Source: Gleimia europaea ACS-120-V-Col10b (GTDB taxonomy: Bacteria; Actinomycetota; Actinomycetes; Actinomycetales; Actinomycetaceae). Taken from it: a stretch of DNA of 64,000 bases. Below the pieces are notes generated by a model, which searched no databases, was not told the DNA's origin, and saw nothing but the letters and a program-made list of their open reading frames with translations. Location of the stretch: assembly GCF_000411155.1 (NCBI RefSeq), contig NZ_KE150266.1, positions 744,001 through 808,000 on the forward strand, in the 5' to 3' direction. Every line of letters starts with the position of its first letter. Within the stretch, counting starts at the first letter, position 1. A program made the position numbers and the translations under genes. Of the stretch, positions 1 to 7,368 are shown one piece after another.

Positions 1-73
1 GGGCCGAGCCACAAGCTGCCAGCATCAACGCTGCTGCTGCAGCAACTGCAGACACCTTAATCGTTTTCTTCAC
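1..73 (-). CDS. Lipoprotein N-terminus (partial, runs off the left edge)
   Basis: The first 24 codons of a minus-strand gene are visible. It starts with GTG at 73 and has a strong AGGAGG ribosome binding site at 78-83. The peptide begins MKKTIKV, continues with an alanine-rich hydrophobic stretch and reaches a lipobox LMLAAC, so this is a type II signal peptide for a lipid-anchored surface protein. In Gram-positives such proteins are most often substrate-binding components of ABC importers, but nothing beyond residue 24 is in the window, so the family cannot be told. A TATACT -10 box lies at 153-158 on the minus strand. The stretch between this gene and rplY holds no other gene that I can support. 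Confidence 0.7.
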   Translation of the reverse strand, partial: MKKTIKVSAVAAAAALMLAACGSA

Positions 74-265
74 AGTTCCTCCTGTGGAAAGGTTTAAAAA
101 GTATGACGAGTCTCCCCCAAAATGCGACGGGGTCCGCTCGCGTGCACGTAACAGTATAACCGATACAGAAAGCCTCCAGGACATTCCTGCAAGATCGTAA
201 GCTAACAGTTATATTTGCAGGCTTTTCTGCCATTTGGGCCCGCACTTCGCGCCGTCAAGTCAAAT

Positions 266-302
266 AAAAAGCGGATTGGGAGACGCACGTCTCCCAATCC
301 GC
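266..302 (-). terminator. Rho-independent terminator of rplY
   Basis: A perfect 15-bp inverted repeat (271-285 with 288-302) is followed on the minus strand by a T-run (266-270). It lies 28 bases after the rplY stop, so it ends the rplY transcript. Confidence 0.9.
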
Positions 303-330
303 GACAGCTAAGTGGCTGATCCGGTGAGGA

Positions 331-966
331 TTACTCCTCTTCCGCAACCTCTTCCTCTGCCTCAGCTTCGCCTTCAGCAGCTTCGCCCTCTTCAGCCTCA
401 GCGACCTCAGGCTCGGGGATCTCCTCAGCCGCAACGATCGAGACCAGAACCTCTTCCGGATCCATCTCGTGCGTTACACCTTCGGGCATTTCCAAAGCGG
501 AAACCGTGAGAGTATCACCCTCGGTCATCCCTTCAATGGAAAGCTCGAAGCTTTGCGGAATAGCAATAACCGGGGCCTTGACCAGGATCTCGAAGTGCTC
601 CTGGTTTGCAACCATGTTGTCCTTGACCTCACCGTGGATAACCAACGGAACGGTTACCTCAACGGTCTCATCGCGACGAACCGCGAACATATCGACGTGC
701 AGAATGTCACGACGCACCGGGTGACGCTGAATGTCCTTAACCAAAGCAAGCTGTTCGTTGCCATCAAACACGAGGTTAACTAGAGCGTTAGCACTGTCCT
801 TAACTACAAGGAACGTCTCGTGACCAGGCAGGTCAAGGTGAATCGGCTCAACAAAATCAGAGTAAACAACAGCCGGAACTAGGCCTTCGCGGCGTGCGCG
901 ACGGGCAGCGCCCTTACCAAACTCGGTGCGAACCTTCGCTTCCATACGCGTAATATCAGCAGGCAT
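331..966 (-). CDS. rplY: 50S ribosomal protein L25 / general stress protein Ctc
   Basis: This 211-residue protein is the long CTC form of L25, which binds 5S rRNA in the large ribosomal subunit. The N-terminal L25 beta-barrel covers about residues 1-95 (FGKGAARRAR, then GLVPAVVYS) and is followed by the TL5/CTC C-terminal domain. The last 30 or so residues are a very acidic Glu/Ala tail, as is usual in actinobacterial L25. The start is an ATG at 966 with AGGAGG a few bases upstream. It is transcribed alone or with the upstream prs gene (131-bp gap) and ends at a strong terminator. Confidence 0.95.
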   Translation of the reverse strand: MPADITRMEAKVRTEFGKGAARRARREGLVPAVVYSDFVEPIHLDLPGHETFLVVKDSANALVNLVFDGNEQLALVKDIQRHPVRRDILHVDMFAVRRDETVEVTVPLVIHGEVKDNMVANQEHFEILVKAPVIAIPQSFELSIEGMTEGDTLTVSALEMPEGVTHEMDPEEVLVSIVAAEEIPEPEVAEAEEGEAAEGEAEAEEEVAEEE

Positions 967-1097
967 TTCCCCTCCTAAGATCTCTCAAAATGAACGTGAC
1001 CCCGGATGGTGGTGCGAAACAACGCGTTTCGAACGCCCTGTCGATAACGGCCAGCACTGCCAGCCCTCGCCGAGGCAACTTCAATAGTGTAGCGAAA

Positions 1098-2078
1098 TTA
1101 TGCGACACCGTCGAATAGTGACGTCACCGAACCATCGTCAAATACCTCACGAATTGCACGCGCAAGAAGCGGAGCGATGGAGAGGATGGTCAGCTTGTCG
1201 AATCGCTTGGCCGGAACAATCGGAAGCGTGTTTGTCACAACCACTTCCCTCGCGCCACATTCGGACAGGCGCTGGGTGGCCGGGTCCGACAGCACGCCGT
1301 GGGTTGCAGCCACGATCACGTTCTTCGCGCCCGATGCGAGCAGGACCTTCACCGCCTCCGCAATAGTGCCTCCCGTATCAATCAGATCATCAACGAGAAC
1401 GCACTCGCGGCCCTCCACGTCACCAACTACACGGTTTGCAACAGAAACGTTCGGGCGCGTGGTGTCACGGGTCTTGTGAATAAAAGCAAGCGGAGCACCA
1501 CCTAGCTTTTGCGACCACTTTTCTGCCACGCGGATACGGCCGGCATCGGGAGAAACCACCGCAACGTTAGAAAGATCAACGCGAGTACGAACATAGTCAA
1601 CAAGGACCGGCATTGCCCACAAGTGATCGACCGGGCCGTCAAAAAATCCCTGTGCCTGGGAAGCGTGCAAATCGACCGACATGAGGCGATCCGCGCCCGC
1701 CGCCTTGAACAGGTCCGACATGAGGCGGGCCGAAATGGGTTCGCGGCCAAGGTGCTTCTTATCTTGGCGCCCATACGGATAGAACGGAGCCACAACGGTG
1801 ATGCGCTTTGCACTTGCCCGCTTCAGCGCATCAATCATGATCAGCTGTTCCATCACCCACTTGTTGATGGGTTCGGTGTGGGACTGGATAACAAACGCGT
1901 CGCAGCCGCGAACAGACTCGTTAAAACGCACGTAGATCTCGCCATTTGCAAAATCGTACGCAGTGGTAGGCAAAACACCCGTTGTCAGTTCTTCTCCAAC
2001 AGCCGCCGCCAGCTCAGGGTAGGCTCGCCCGGACACGAGGATCAGGCGCTTTTCACCGGTGGTGATGATTCCAGTCAA
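1098..2078 (-). CDS. prs: Ribose-phosphate pyrophosphokinase
   Basis: PRPP synthetase makes 5-phosphoribosyl-1-pyrophosphate from ribose-5-phosphate and ATP for purine, pyrimidine, His, Trp and NAD synthesis. At 326 residues it has the normal class I length. Visible motifs are the DLHASQAQGFF segment and the PRPP-binding loop VLVDDLIDTGGTI. The start is TTG at 2078, preceded by AGGAGA; that ribosome binding site overlaps the stop codon of glmU 12 bases upstream, so glmU and prs are translationally close and form an operon. The glmU-prs pairing is common in Gram-positives. Confidence 0.96.
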   Translation of the reverse strand: MTGIITTGEKRLILVSGRAYPELAAAVGEELTTGVLPTTAYDFANGEIYVRFNESVRGCDAFVIQSHTEPINKWVMEQLIMIDALKRASAKRITVVAPFYPYGRQDKKHLGREPISARLMSDLFKAAGADRLMSVDLHASQAQGFFDGPVDHLWAMPVLVDYVRTRVDLSNVAVVSPDAGRIRVAEKWSQKLGGAPLAFIHKTRDTTRPNVSVANRVVGDVEGRECVLVDDLIDTGGTIAEAVKVLLASGAKNVIVAATHGVLSDPATQRLSECGAREVVVTNTLPIVPAKRFDKLTILSIAPLLARAIREVFDDGSVTSLFDGVA

Positions 2079-2089
2079 TTTGATATCTC

Positions 2090-3121
2090 CTAAATGCGGT
2101 CGTGCAGCTGTTGGAAGGCGGGCAGAAGAGTGCCTGCTTCAACCTGCGTGTCATAGGCGAAGCAGTACGGCATGATGGAGCCCTCACCAACCTCTACATT
2201 ACGTAGCGTTGAGTGAGGGCCAATCTGACAGTAAGAATCAATAAAAGTAGTACCTTCGAGAATACAGCCGGGCTCGATGGTCACATCCGGTGCGATTTCC
2301 ACATCAACATCAATCCACGTTGAAGTTGGATCAACCACCGTCACGCCCGAACGCATGTGCTCCTCAAGGATCCGACGGTTCATCTCCGCACGAAGTTGGG
2401 ACAGTTGGACGCGGTCATTACACCCTTGTGCCTGCCACTCGTCCTCGAGAATGAACGCCCCACATCTGCGGCCACGCCGGATGGCCGCTGAAATAGTGTC
2501 GGTCAAATAAACTTCACCCTGGTCGTTATCCGTTCCCAGCGTAGGGAGAACCTCGGCTAAGAAAGCCGCATCAAACGCGTATATGCCCGCGTTGATTTCT
2601 TTTACGGCCAATTCGTCTTCCTTGGCGTCGCGGTGCTCAACGATCTTCGTAACCGCGCCATCTTCTCGAATGATCCGGCCGTAACCAGTGGGGTCTTCCA
2701 CAACTGTTGTTACAACCGTAACCGCATTCTTTGTGCTCTCGTGAGCTTCCCCCAGCTCGCGTAGCGTCTGCCCGGTGAGCAGTGGCACGTCAGCGGACGT
2801 CACAAACACGGTGCCCGCCAGCTCATCCACGTGTTTAGCGAGTTCCTCCAACCCGCATTGAACAGCGCGACCCGTACCCGGAATCTCATCCTGATCTGCA
2901 ATCACAGCATCCGGCGCAAACTCCTGCACCATCTGCGCCACGCGATCACGCTGGTGCCGAATCACCACAACCTGCTTTGCCGCTCCGGACTCCTCTGCCG
3001 CAACAATTGCGTGCCCGAGAAGCGGACGGCCACACATTGGATGAAGAACCTTTGGAGTATTGGACTTCATACGCGTGCCCTGACCTGCGGCGAGGACAAT
3101 AACAGCCAACGGGTTACTCAC
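2090..3121 (-). CDS. glmU: GlmU-like UDP-GlcNAc pyrophosphorylase lacking the acetyltransferase domain
   Basis: The N-terminal uridylyltransferase domain is complete: nucleotide loop LAAGQGTRMKS, PKVLH, the metal-site region TSADVPLL, and EINAGIYAF. It would make UDP-GlcNAc from UTP and GlcNAc-1-phosphate for peptidoglycan. The protein stops at about 343 residues, after the first turns of the left-handed beta-helix (NVEVGEGSIM), and ends QQLHDRI. Ordinary bifunctional GlmU is 450-490 residues; the C-terminal part with the Arg/His/Tyr/Asn/Lys acetyltransferase site is absent. The next gene, prs, begins directly after the stop, so the missing half is not nearby in another frame. I prefer the GTG start at 3121 (AAAGGA 8 bases upstream); an ATG at 3130 is possible but has no room for a ribosome binding site. 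Confidence 0.85.
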   Translation of the reverse strand: MSNPLAVIVLAAGQGTRMKSNTPKVLHPMCGRPLLGHAIVAAEESGAAKQVVVIRHQRDRVAQMVQEFAPDAVIADQDEIPGTGRAVQCGLEELAKHVDELAGTVFVTSADVPLLTGQTLRELGEAHESTKNAVTVVTTVVEDPTGYGRIIREDGAVTKIVEHRDAKEDELAVKEINAGIYAFDAAFLAEVLPTLGTDNDQGEVYLTDTISAAIRRGRRCGAFILEDEWQAQGCNDRVQLSQLRAEMNRRILEEHMRSGVTVVDPTSTWIDVDVEIAPDVTIEPGCILEGTTFIDSYCQIGPHSTLRNVEVGEGSIMPYCFAYDTQVEAGTLLPAFQQLHDRI

Positions 3122-3136
3122 AATTCCCATCCTTTT

Positions 3137-3150
3137 GGTTTTGCAAAACC
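3137..3150. promoter_or_regulatory. 14-bp perfect palindrome upstream of glmU
   Basis: GGTTTTGCAAAACC is a perfect palindrome 16 bases upstream of the likely glmU start. It could be an operator or a leader hairpin. No regulator is assigned. Confidence 0.35.
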
Positions 3151-3747
3151 GCGAGAGGTGCGCCAACACCTTCGATCTTAATAGAAACAGGGGCTTTGAG
3201 GCGAAAAATTGGCTGGTAACCCACAGCGGATCATGGCAATAGCTGTATTTTTGCACAAAAGCGGCGCCCTTCCCCCGCCAAGCAATCTGGATAAGAGCCT
3301 GCATTATTACCCGCAATCCGTCTTACCCACGACGACGCACTTCTTTAAAACATCGATATTTTCCCGTTTTACCTCGCTTTAGGTAGTTCTCGTAAACGTC
3401 CTAAAGCATAGTGTTAGCGCCAAAATGACAGGTTCACCCAGTGCGATGAGCACCAGTATCATAGCTTGTGGATGACGGATGTTGTCACCACTTCACATTT
3501 CGATGCCTTGCTTCGCCCCACTTCGCCGAGCATCACAGGGAGATTTGGATTCCATAGACGCAGCGAACGTGGGAGAAGCAAACGATATCGCGGCATTGAC
3601 AAAACGGATAATGCCGCTCGAACGCACAATCTATTGCCTGCTAGTTTAGAAATATAACCAAACTGCATGGGTCACCGAAGCTAAGGTAAGATACACGGCG
3701 CATTATCCCCTTGACGAATTGAATGATGTCGTCGGCCTTAAACGAAG
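3151..3747. other. Intergenic region without a convincing gene
   Basis: About 600 bases between glmU and the carbohydrate locus. Open frames of 60-70 codons exist on both strands near 3459-3668, but they overlap each other, lack ribosome binding sites and resemble no family I know. An 8-bp inverted repeat GCGGCATT/AATGCCGC lies at 3590-3617. The glmU promoter should lie in the first 200 bases. Confidence 0.5.
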
Positions 3748-3791
3748 CATTAGTGCAATCGGCTAGTATGCGTTAGCCGATTGCACTAATG
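3748..3791. terminator. 18-bp perfect inverted repeat, probable transcription end of the carbohydrate locus
   Basis: Arms 3748-3765 and 3774-3791 match perfectly around an 8-base loop. It sits 45 bases past the stop of the glycosidase-like gene. The flanking bases have no long T-run, so it may be a weak terminator or an mRNA 3'-end stabiliser. Confidence 0.6.
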
Positions 3792-3835
3792 AGAGCTAAT
3801 GACCAGACGTAACCCGATCATCGTTCGTTTGGTCT

Positions 3836-4975
3836 TTACTCCGTTCGCATACTTACTGCGGTTTGTGCGGCAGCATTAGCGTCCCGAATACGGTCAGTGA
3901 GATCAGAATAGAACTCATCGAAGGGGTCCTTAATACCCCAGCCCCGACCCAGGTTTTCTATATATCCGCACCAATGCCAGCCAACGATCCAGGGCTCGGC
4001 CATGACTCTGGCAAGTCCTTGCGCGTAATCCTCTCCACGCTCGGCATGCGTATACATGTCACTAGTACGGTGCGGGTTCATCTCAGTGGGAACCCAGTTC
4101 CCGATATCGGCGATCACCACGGGCTTACCCGTGATGTCATGCCACTCACGGAGGTCGGAGATCATCTTCATGTACTCAGCCTCAGTTTTCCCGGTGAAGT
4201 ACTGTACTGAGAGCACGTCGACGAACGGTATCATGGCGCGCAGCACAGCCTCGGGAACTCCCTTATTTCCGTTGTAGCGGTCACCGAGAATGAGATGGTT
4301 TGGATCATATCGACGAATCGCTTCAGTTACGGTCTTATAGTATTGCGTGGCCACCTCGAAGAGCTTCGCATCATGTTCTTCAGGAGATAGTCCTTCAAAA
4401 CCGGGCCAGAAGCGACCTGAAGCGTGGGGTAGCCATGCAGGAATATCGACCAAAAAATAACCAATGAGGTTCCGGCTATTCTTGTGGTCGGATGTCATAC
4501 GCCGCGCAATCCAGTCTGCATATTTCTGGAAATCTTCGCTGTACACGTCACGGAATGCTGGGTAACCATTCCAGTCCTCGATTTCCTGCACTCGGATCTG
4601 CACAATGTAGGGCATACCTGCATTGAGCAAGAGCTCGTCGGGCCAGGGAGACGAGTGGCCAAGATCAATGGGATCACCAAACCAGTCGAGAGCCTTGCCC
4701 CAATCTCCGCTAATGTACTGTCCTGTCCACCCGATGGTGTTGAAATTGAGGTCTTCAAGGTCTCGGACGACACCATTAGCCCAATTCCCACGCGTACCGT
4801 ATTTCCGGTCAAATACATCCACGTTGTATGGATAGCGCAGATCGCTGTCATCGAGGTGGTTCAGCCCGAGAGATACGAATGGCGCGCCAACTGGATCTAC
4901 GAACGCCCAGCCACCTGACTTATACTGTTGTATTCGAAAATATCCCGAACCTTCGCAAGCATAATTCCTTCCCAT
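3836..4975 (-). CDS. Glycoside hydrolase-like TIM-barrel protein (agarase-like superfamily)
   Basis: This 379-residue cytoplasmic protein has no signal peptide. Its opening (GWAFVDPVGAPFVSLGLNH) is typical of agarase-like and related clan-A glycosidases. In such enzymes strand 4 normally ends in a DNE or NE acid/base motif and strand 7 in a Glu nucleophile. Here the equivalent places read GYFLVDIP (172-179, Asp177) and KPVVIAD (284-290, Asp290), so neither canonical Glu is present. It may belong to a subfamily with different chemistry or be inactive. It is the last gene of the locus, 47 bases after the alpha/beta hydrolase gene, and presumably acts on a glycoside taken up by the upstream ABC importer. 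The exact substrate cannot be told. Confidence 0.6.
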   Translation of the reverse strand: MGRNYACEGSGYFRIQQYKSGGWAFVDPVGAPFVSLGLNHLDDSDLRYPYNVDVFDRKYGTRGNWANGVVRDLEDLNFNTIGWTGQYISGDWGKALDWFGDPIDLGHSSPWPDELLLNAGMPYIVQIRVQEIEDWNGYPAFRDVYSEDFQKYADWIARRMTSDHKNSRNLIGYFLVDIPAWLPHASGRFWPGFEGLSPEEHDAKLFEVATQYYKTVTEAIRRYDPNHLILGDRYNGNKGVPEAVLRAMIPFVDVLSVQYFTGKTEAEYMKMISDLREWHDITGKPVVIADIGNWVPTEMNPHRTSDMYTHAERGEDYAQGLARVMAEPWIVGWHWCGYIENLGRGWGIKDPFDEFYSDLTDRIRDANAAAQTAVSMRTE

Positions 4976-5022
4976 GATCCTCTCCTCGTAGAAGGTAAGT
5001 TATTACTTTTCACGCAATATCG

Positions 5023-5910
5023 TCAGGCACCACGACCGAGGAAATCCAGGTAAGCAGCTGCCAGGCCTTCAGGATCCTCCTCAGCAAGCTGGTGCCCCCA
5101 CGGAAGAATCACAGCACTCACGTCCTCGGCGAGCTCGCGCATCTGCCGCTCATTGTCTTCCCCGATAAAATACTCGCTACCCACTGCGAGCACCGGCATC
5201 TTAAGTTTGGTTTTGGACACTTCTCGGATCTGATCAGCATCGTCCAGCGTTGCGCGATAGATCTCGCACATGCTCCGAATACCGCCAGGCGCAGAGTAGC
5301 AACGAACATATTCGTCCAGTGCATCCGGTGTGATTGCCTGCGGATTATGTGTTTCGTGCTTCATGAAGTAGTTGAAGTATTCCCTCTCCCTACCCGTTAT
5401 TAGCATTTCTGGGAAATTCGGAACGCTGTAGAAGTTGATGTGCCAAAGCCAGACGTACGTGCTGACGTTCTCTCGAGTTAAGAAAGAATAATCCTCGAGA
5501 CCAAATCCCGGAAGGATCATCTCCTGAAAAATCAGCTTCTTGACCCGCTCCGGGTACCGAGCAGCCAGTTGGTAAGCAAAAGCGGCGCCCCAATCTTCAC
5601 CGGCAAGGAAGAACTCTTCATACCCCAAGTGCGTGGCTAGTTGGGCAATGTCCTCCGCCATGTTATTCATATCGAAGCCACCCGCTGGACGCTCCGAGTC
5701 ACCGAGGCCGCGTAGATCCGGTGCAATAACCGTATAGTATGGCGTCAGAAGGGGAATCACTCGGCGCCAATGGTAAGAAGTTTTCGGCACCCCATGCAAC
5801 AGGAACAGAGGTTCGCCTTCACCCGCCACGTAATAATGTAACCGTACTCCATTGACGAGCGCACGGCCGTGTTTAGCGGGCATTCCATTGTGATCAGCAA
5901 TGACCTCCAT
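5023..5910 (-). CDS. Alpha/beta hydrolase, epoxide hydrolase / dehalogenase type
   Basis: The 295-residue protein has the marks of the epoxide hydrolase and haloalkane dehalogenase branch: oxyanion-hole HGVP (39-42), DLRGLGDS (65-72), an Asp nucleophile elbow GEDWGA (Asp106) rather than Ser, and a C-terminal catalytic His (WGHQ, His273). A cap domain lies between about residues 130 and 215. Enzymes of this kind open epoxides, C-halogen bonds or activated esters through an aspartyl intermediate. It is unusual in a sugar operon and may act on an aglycone or an unusual intermediate. It is cytoplasmic. It begins a two-gene unit with the glycosidase-like gene, 388 bases downstream of the importer operon. 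An AAGGAG-like site precedes the ATG at 5910. Confidence 0.8.
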   Translation of the reverse strand: MEVIADHNGMPAKHGRALVNGVRLHYYVAGEGEPLFLLHGVPKTSYHWRRVIPLLTPYYTVIAPDLRGLGDSERPAGGFDMNNMAEDIAQLATHLGYEEFFLAGEDWGAAFAYQLAARYPERVKKLIFQEMILPGFGLEDYSFLTRENVSTYVWLWHINFYSVPNFPEMLITGREREYFNYFMKHETHNPQAITPDALDEYVRCYSAPGGIRSMCEIYRATLDDADQIREVSKTKLKMPVLAVGSEYFIGEDNERQMRELAEDVSAVILPWGHQLAEEDPEGLAAAYLDFLGRGA

Positions 5911-6298
5911 GATTTATCTCCTTTGATAACTTGTGTACTTGATGTACTTGTGAAAGGAAATCTTTCATAACAGAATGAGGATTTTGCCTAAAGTTAAGGC
6001 AATTACAGGCCCGATCAGAGCTACTAGGAATCGAGCCCGACTTCGCATCTAGATGGGTTTTGATTCTTCTAGAATCACTCAGCGTCATGTCGCTGGTAGC
6101 GGCGCTGAACAAGGCTACCGTATCTCAATAACCCCGACTTTCAATGCACGTTACGCTCGGTTAGATGCCTTCGACTAACTGTTCGCAGTTATGCTCAAAC
6201 AATCTAACTAGTTCTCGCCTAAGAATTCTCCCCCGCTAGTGGGGCTGAGATATCTCCTCCGACCTAGAGGGGGAGAATTCACGACGGAGTGTCCTTAA
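5911..6298. other. Intergenic region with a 12-bp inverted repeat
   Basis: 388 bases separate the importer operon from the hydrolase pair. Perfect 12-bp arms GAATTCTCCCCC (6223-6234) and GGGGGAGAATTC (6269-6280) enclose 34 bases just past the isomerase stop. This may be a terminator without a T-run. The motif TGTACTTG is repeated near 5934 and 5944, close to the hydrolase start. A 72-codon frame overlapping the hydrolase start was judged spurious. Confidence 0.5.
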
Positions 6299-7300
6299 TT
6301 AGTTGTTAGCGAACGCCGAGTCGAAAGCCGCCTGTGGCGGATCGAAGTTGAGGCTACGGACGAACTGCAGTGCGTCTGGCGCACCTACCAGTCGATCCAT
6401 ACCTGCATCCTCCCACTCGACTGAGAGAGGCCCGTCGTATCCGATATGATTCAGTGCTCGGATCGCGTCGCTCCATGGCACATCACCGTGTCCAACGGAA
6501 ATGAAATCCCAGCCTCGACGAGGATCTGCCCAAGGCAAATGCGATGACAATCGACCGTTGCGCCCACCACTATGAAGCTTCGTGTCCTTGCAGTGAACGT
6601 GATAGATGCGGTCGGCAAAGTCCAACAGATATCCCACGCAGTCAATCTGTTGCCACATCATGTGTCTCGGATCCCAGTTGATCCCAAATGCCTCCCGATG
6701 GCCAATTGCTTCGAGTGTGGCCTTCGTGGTCCAGTAGTCGTAAGCAATCTCGCTGGGATGCGTTTCGTGTGCAAATCGAACACCCACCTCATCGAAAACG
6801 TCAAGGATTGGATTCCAACGATCCGCAAATTCTTGATACCCAGCCTGAATAACCGATTCAGCTACCGGCGGGAACATCGCTACGTATTTCCAGATGGGAG
6901 AGCCCGCGAATCCCGTTACGATCTTGATCCCCATCTTGGCTGCCGCACGAGCCGTATCAGCCATGCGCTGTGCTGCGCGGCTACGTACGCCTTCAGGATC
7001 ACCATCGCCCCAGATATCCGCCGGAATCATGTCACGATGGCGATAGTCGATTGGATCATCGCAAACGGCTTGTCCCACAAGGTGGTTCGACAGTGCCCAT
7101 GCTTTCAGTCCGTTACGTTCCAAAATTTCTAGGCGACCGGGAATGTAACTGTCGTCGTTCAAGGCCTTGTCTACTTCGAAGTGGTCGCCTGAACAGGCGA
7201 TTTCGAGGCCGTCGTAGCCCCACTCTCCGGCGAGACGGCATACCTCTTCAAACGGCAAGTCTGCCCATTGCCCAGTGAATAGGGTAATTGGTCGGCTCAT
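6299..7300 (-). CDS. Sugar phosphate isomerase/epimerase-like TIM barrel (second copy)
   Basis: A 333-residue AP-endonuclease-2 / xylose-isomerase-like barrel. Visible features are LFTGQWADLPFEEV at the start, ETHPSE and NWDPRH in the metal-binding half, HVHCKDTK, and a closing VEWEDAG. Glu, Asp and His ligands for divalent metal are therefore present. Such proteins isomerise or epimerise sugars, or carry out beta-elimination on 3-keto-glycosides when partnered with Gfo/Idh/MocA oxidoreductases. I chose the ATG at 7300, preceded by AGGAGC; a longer frame reaching 7399 overlaps the upstream gene. It follows the first oxidoreductase by 68 bases, with a stem-loop between them, and is the last gene of the importer operon. 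Confidence 0.8.
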   Translation of the reverse strand: MSRPITLFTGQWADLPFEEVCRLAGEWGYDGLEIACSGDHFEVDKALNDDSYIPGRLEILERNGLKAWALSNHLVGQAVCDDPIDYRHRDMIPADIWGDGDPEGVRSRAAQRMADTARAAAKMGIKIVTGFAGSPIWKYVAMFPPVAESVIQAGYQEFADRWNPILDVFDEVGVRFAHETHPSEIAYDYWTTKATLEAIGHREAFGINWDPRHMMWQQIDCVGYLLDFADRIYHVHCKDTKLHSGGRNGRLSSHLPWADPRRGWDFISVGHGDVPWSDAIRALNHIGYDGPLSVEWEDAGMDRLVGAPDALQFVRSLNFDPPQAAFDSAFANN

Positions 7301-7333
7301 GGTTGCTCCTAATAAAAATTTATGGGAATACAG

Positions 7334-7357
7334 GTGCGGGCCCGTAAGGGCCCGCAC
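7334..7357 (-). promoter_or_regulatory. Intercistronic stem-loop inside the sugar operon
   Basis: A perfect 10-bp GC-rich stem with a 4-base loop lies between the stop of the oxidoreductase and the ribosome binding site of the isomerase. No T-run follows. It could partly terminate transcription or set mRNA stability, lowering expression of the last gene. Confidence 0.6.
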
Positions 7358-7368
7358 ACTATGGATTC

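Noticed and set aside
57..245. 62-codon minus-strand open frame beside the partial lipoprotein
   Set aside because: It overlaps the real GTG start, RBS and signal peptide in another frame and has no ribosome binding site.
3459..3668. Overlapping 60-70 codon frames on both strands
   Set aside because: No start signals, no family resemblance, and mutual overlap; treated as chance frames.
5894..6112. 72-codon minus-strand frame upstream of the hydrolase
   Set aside because: It overlaps the hydrolase start and ribosome binding site and has random composition.
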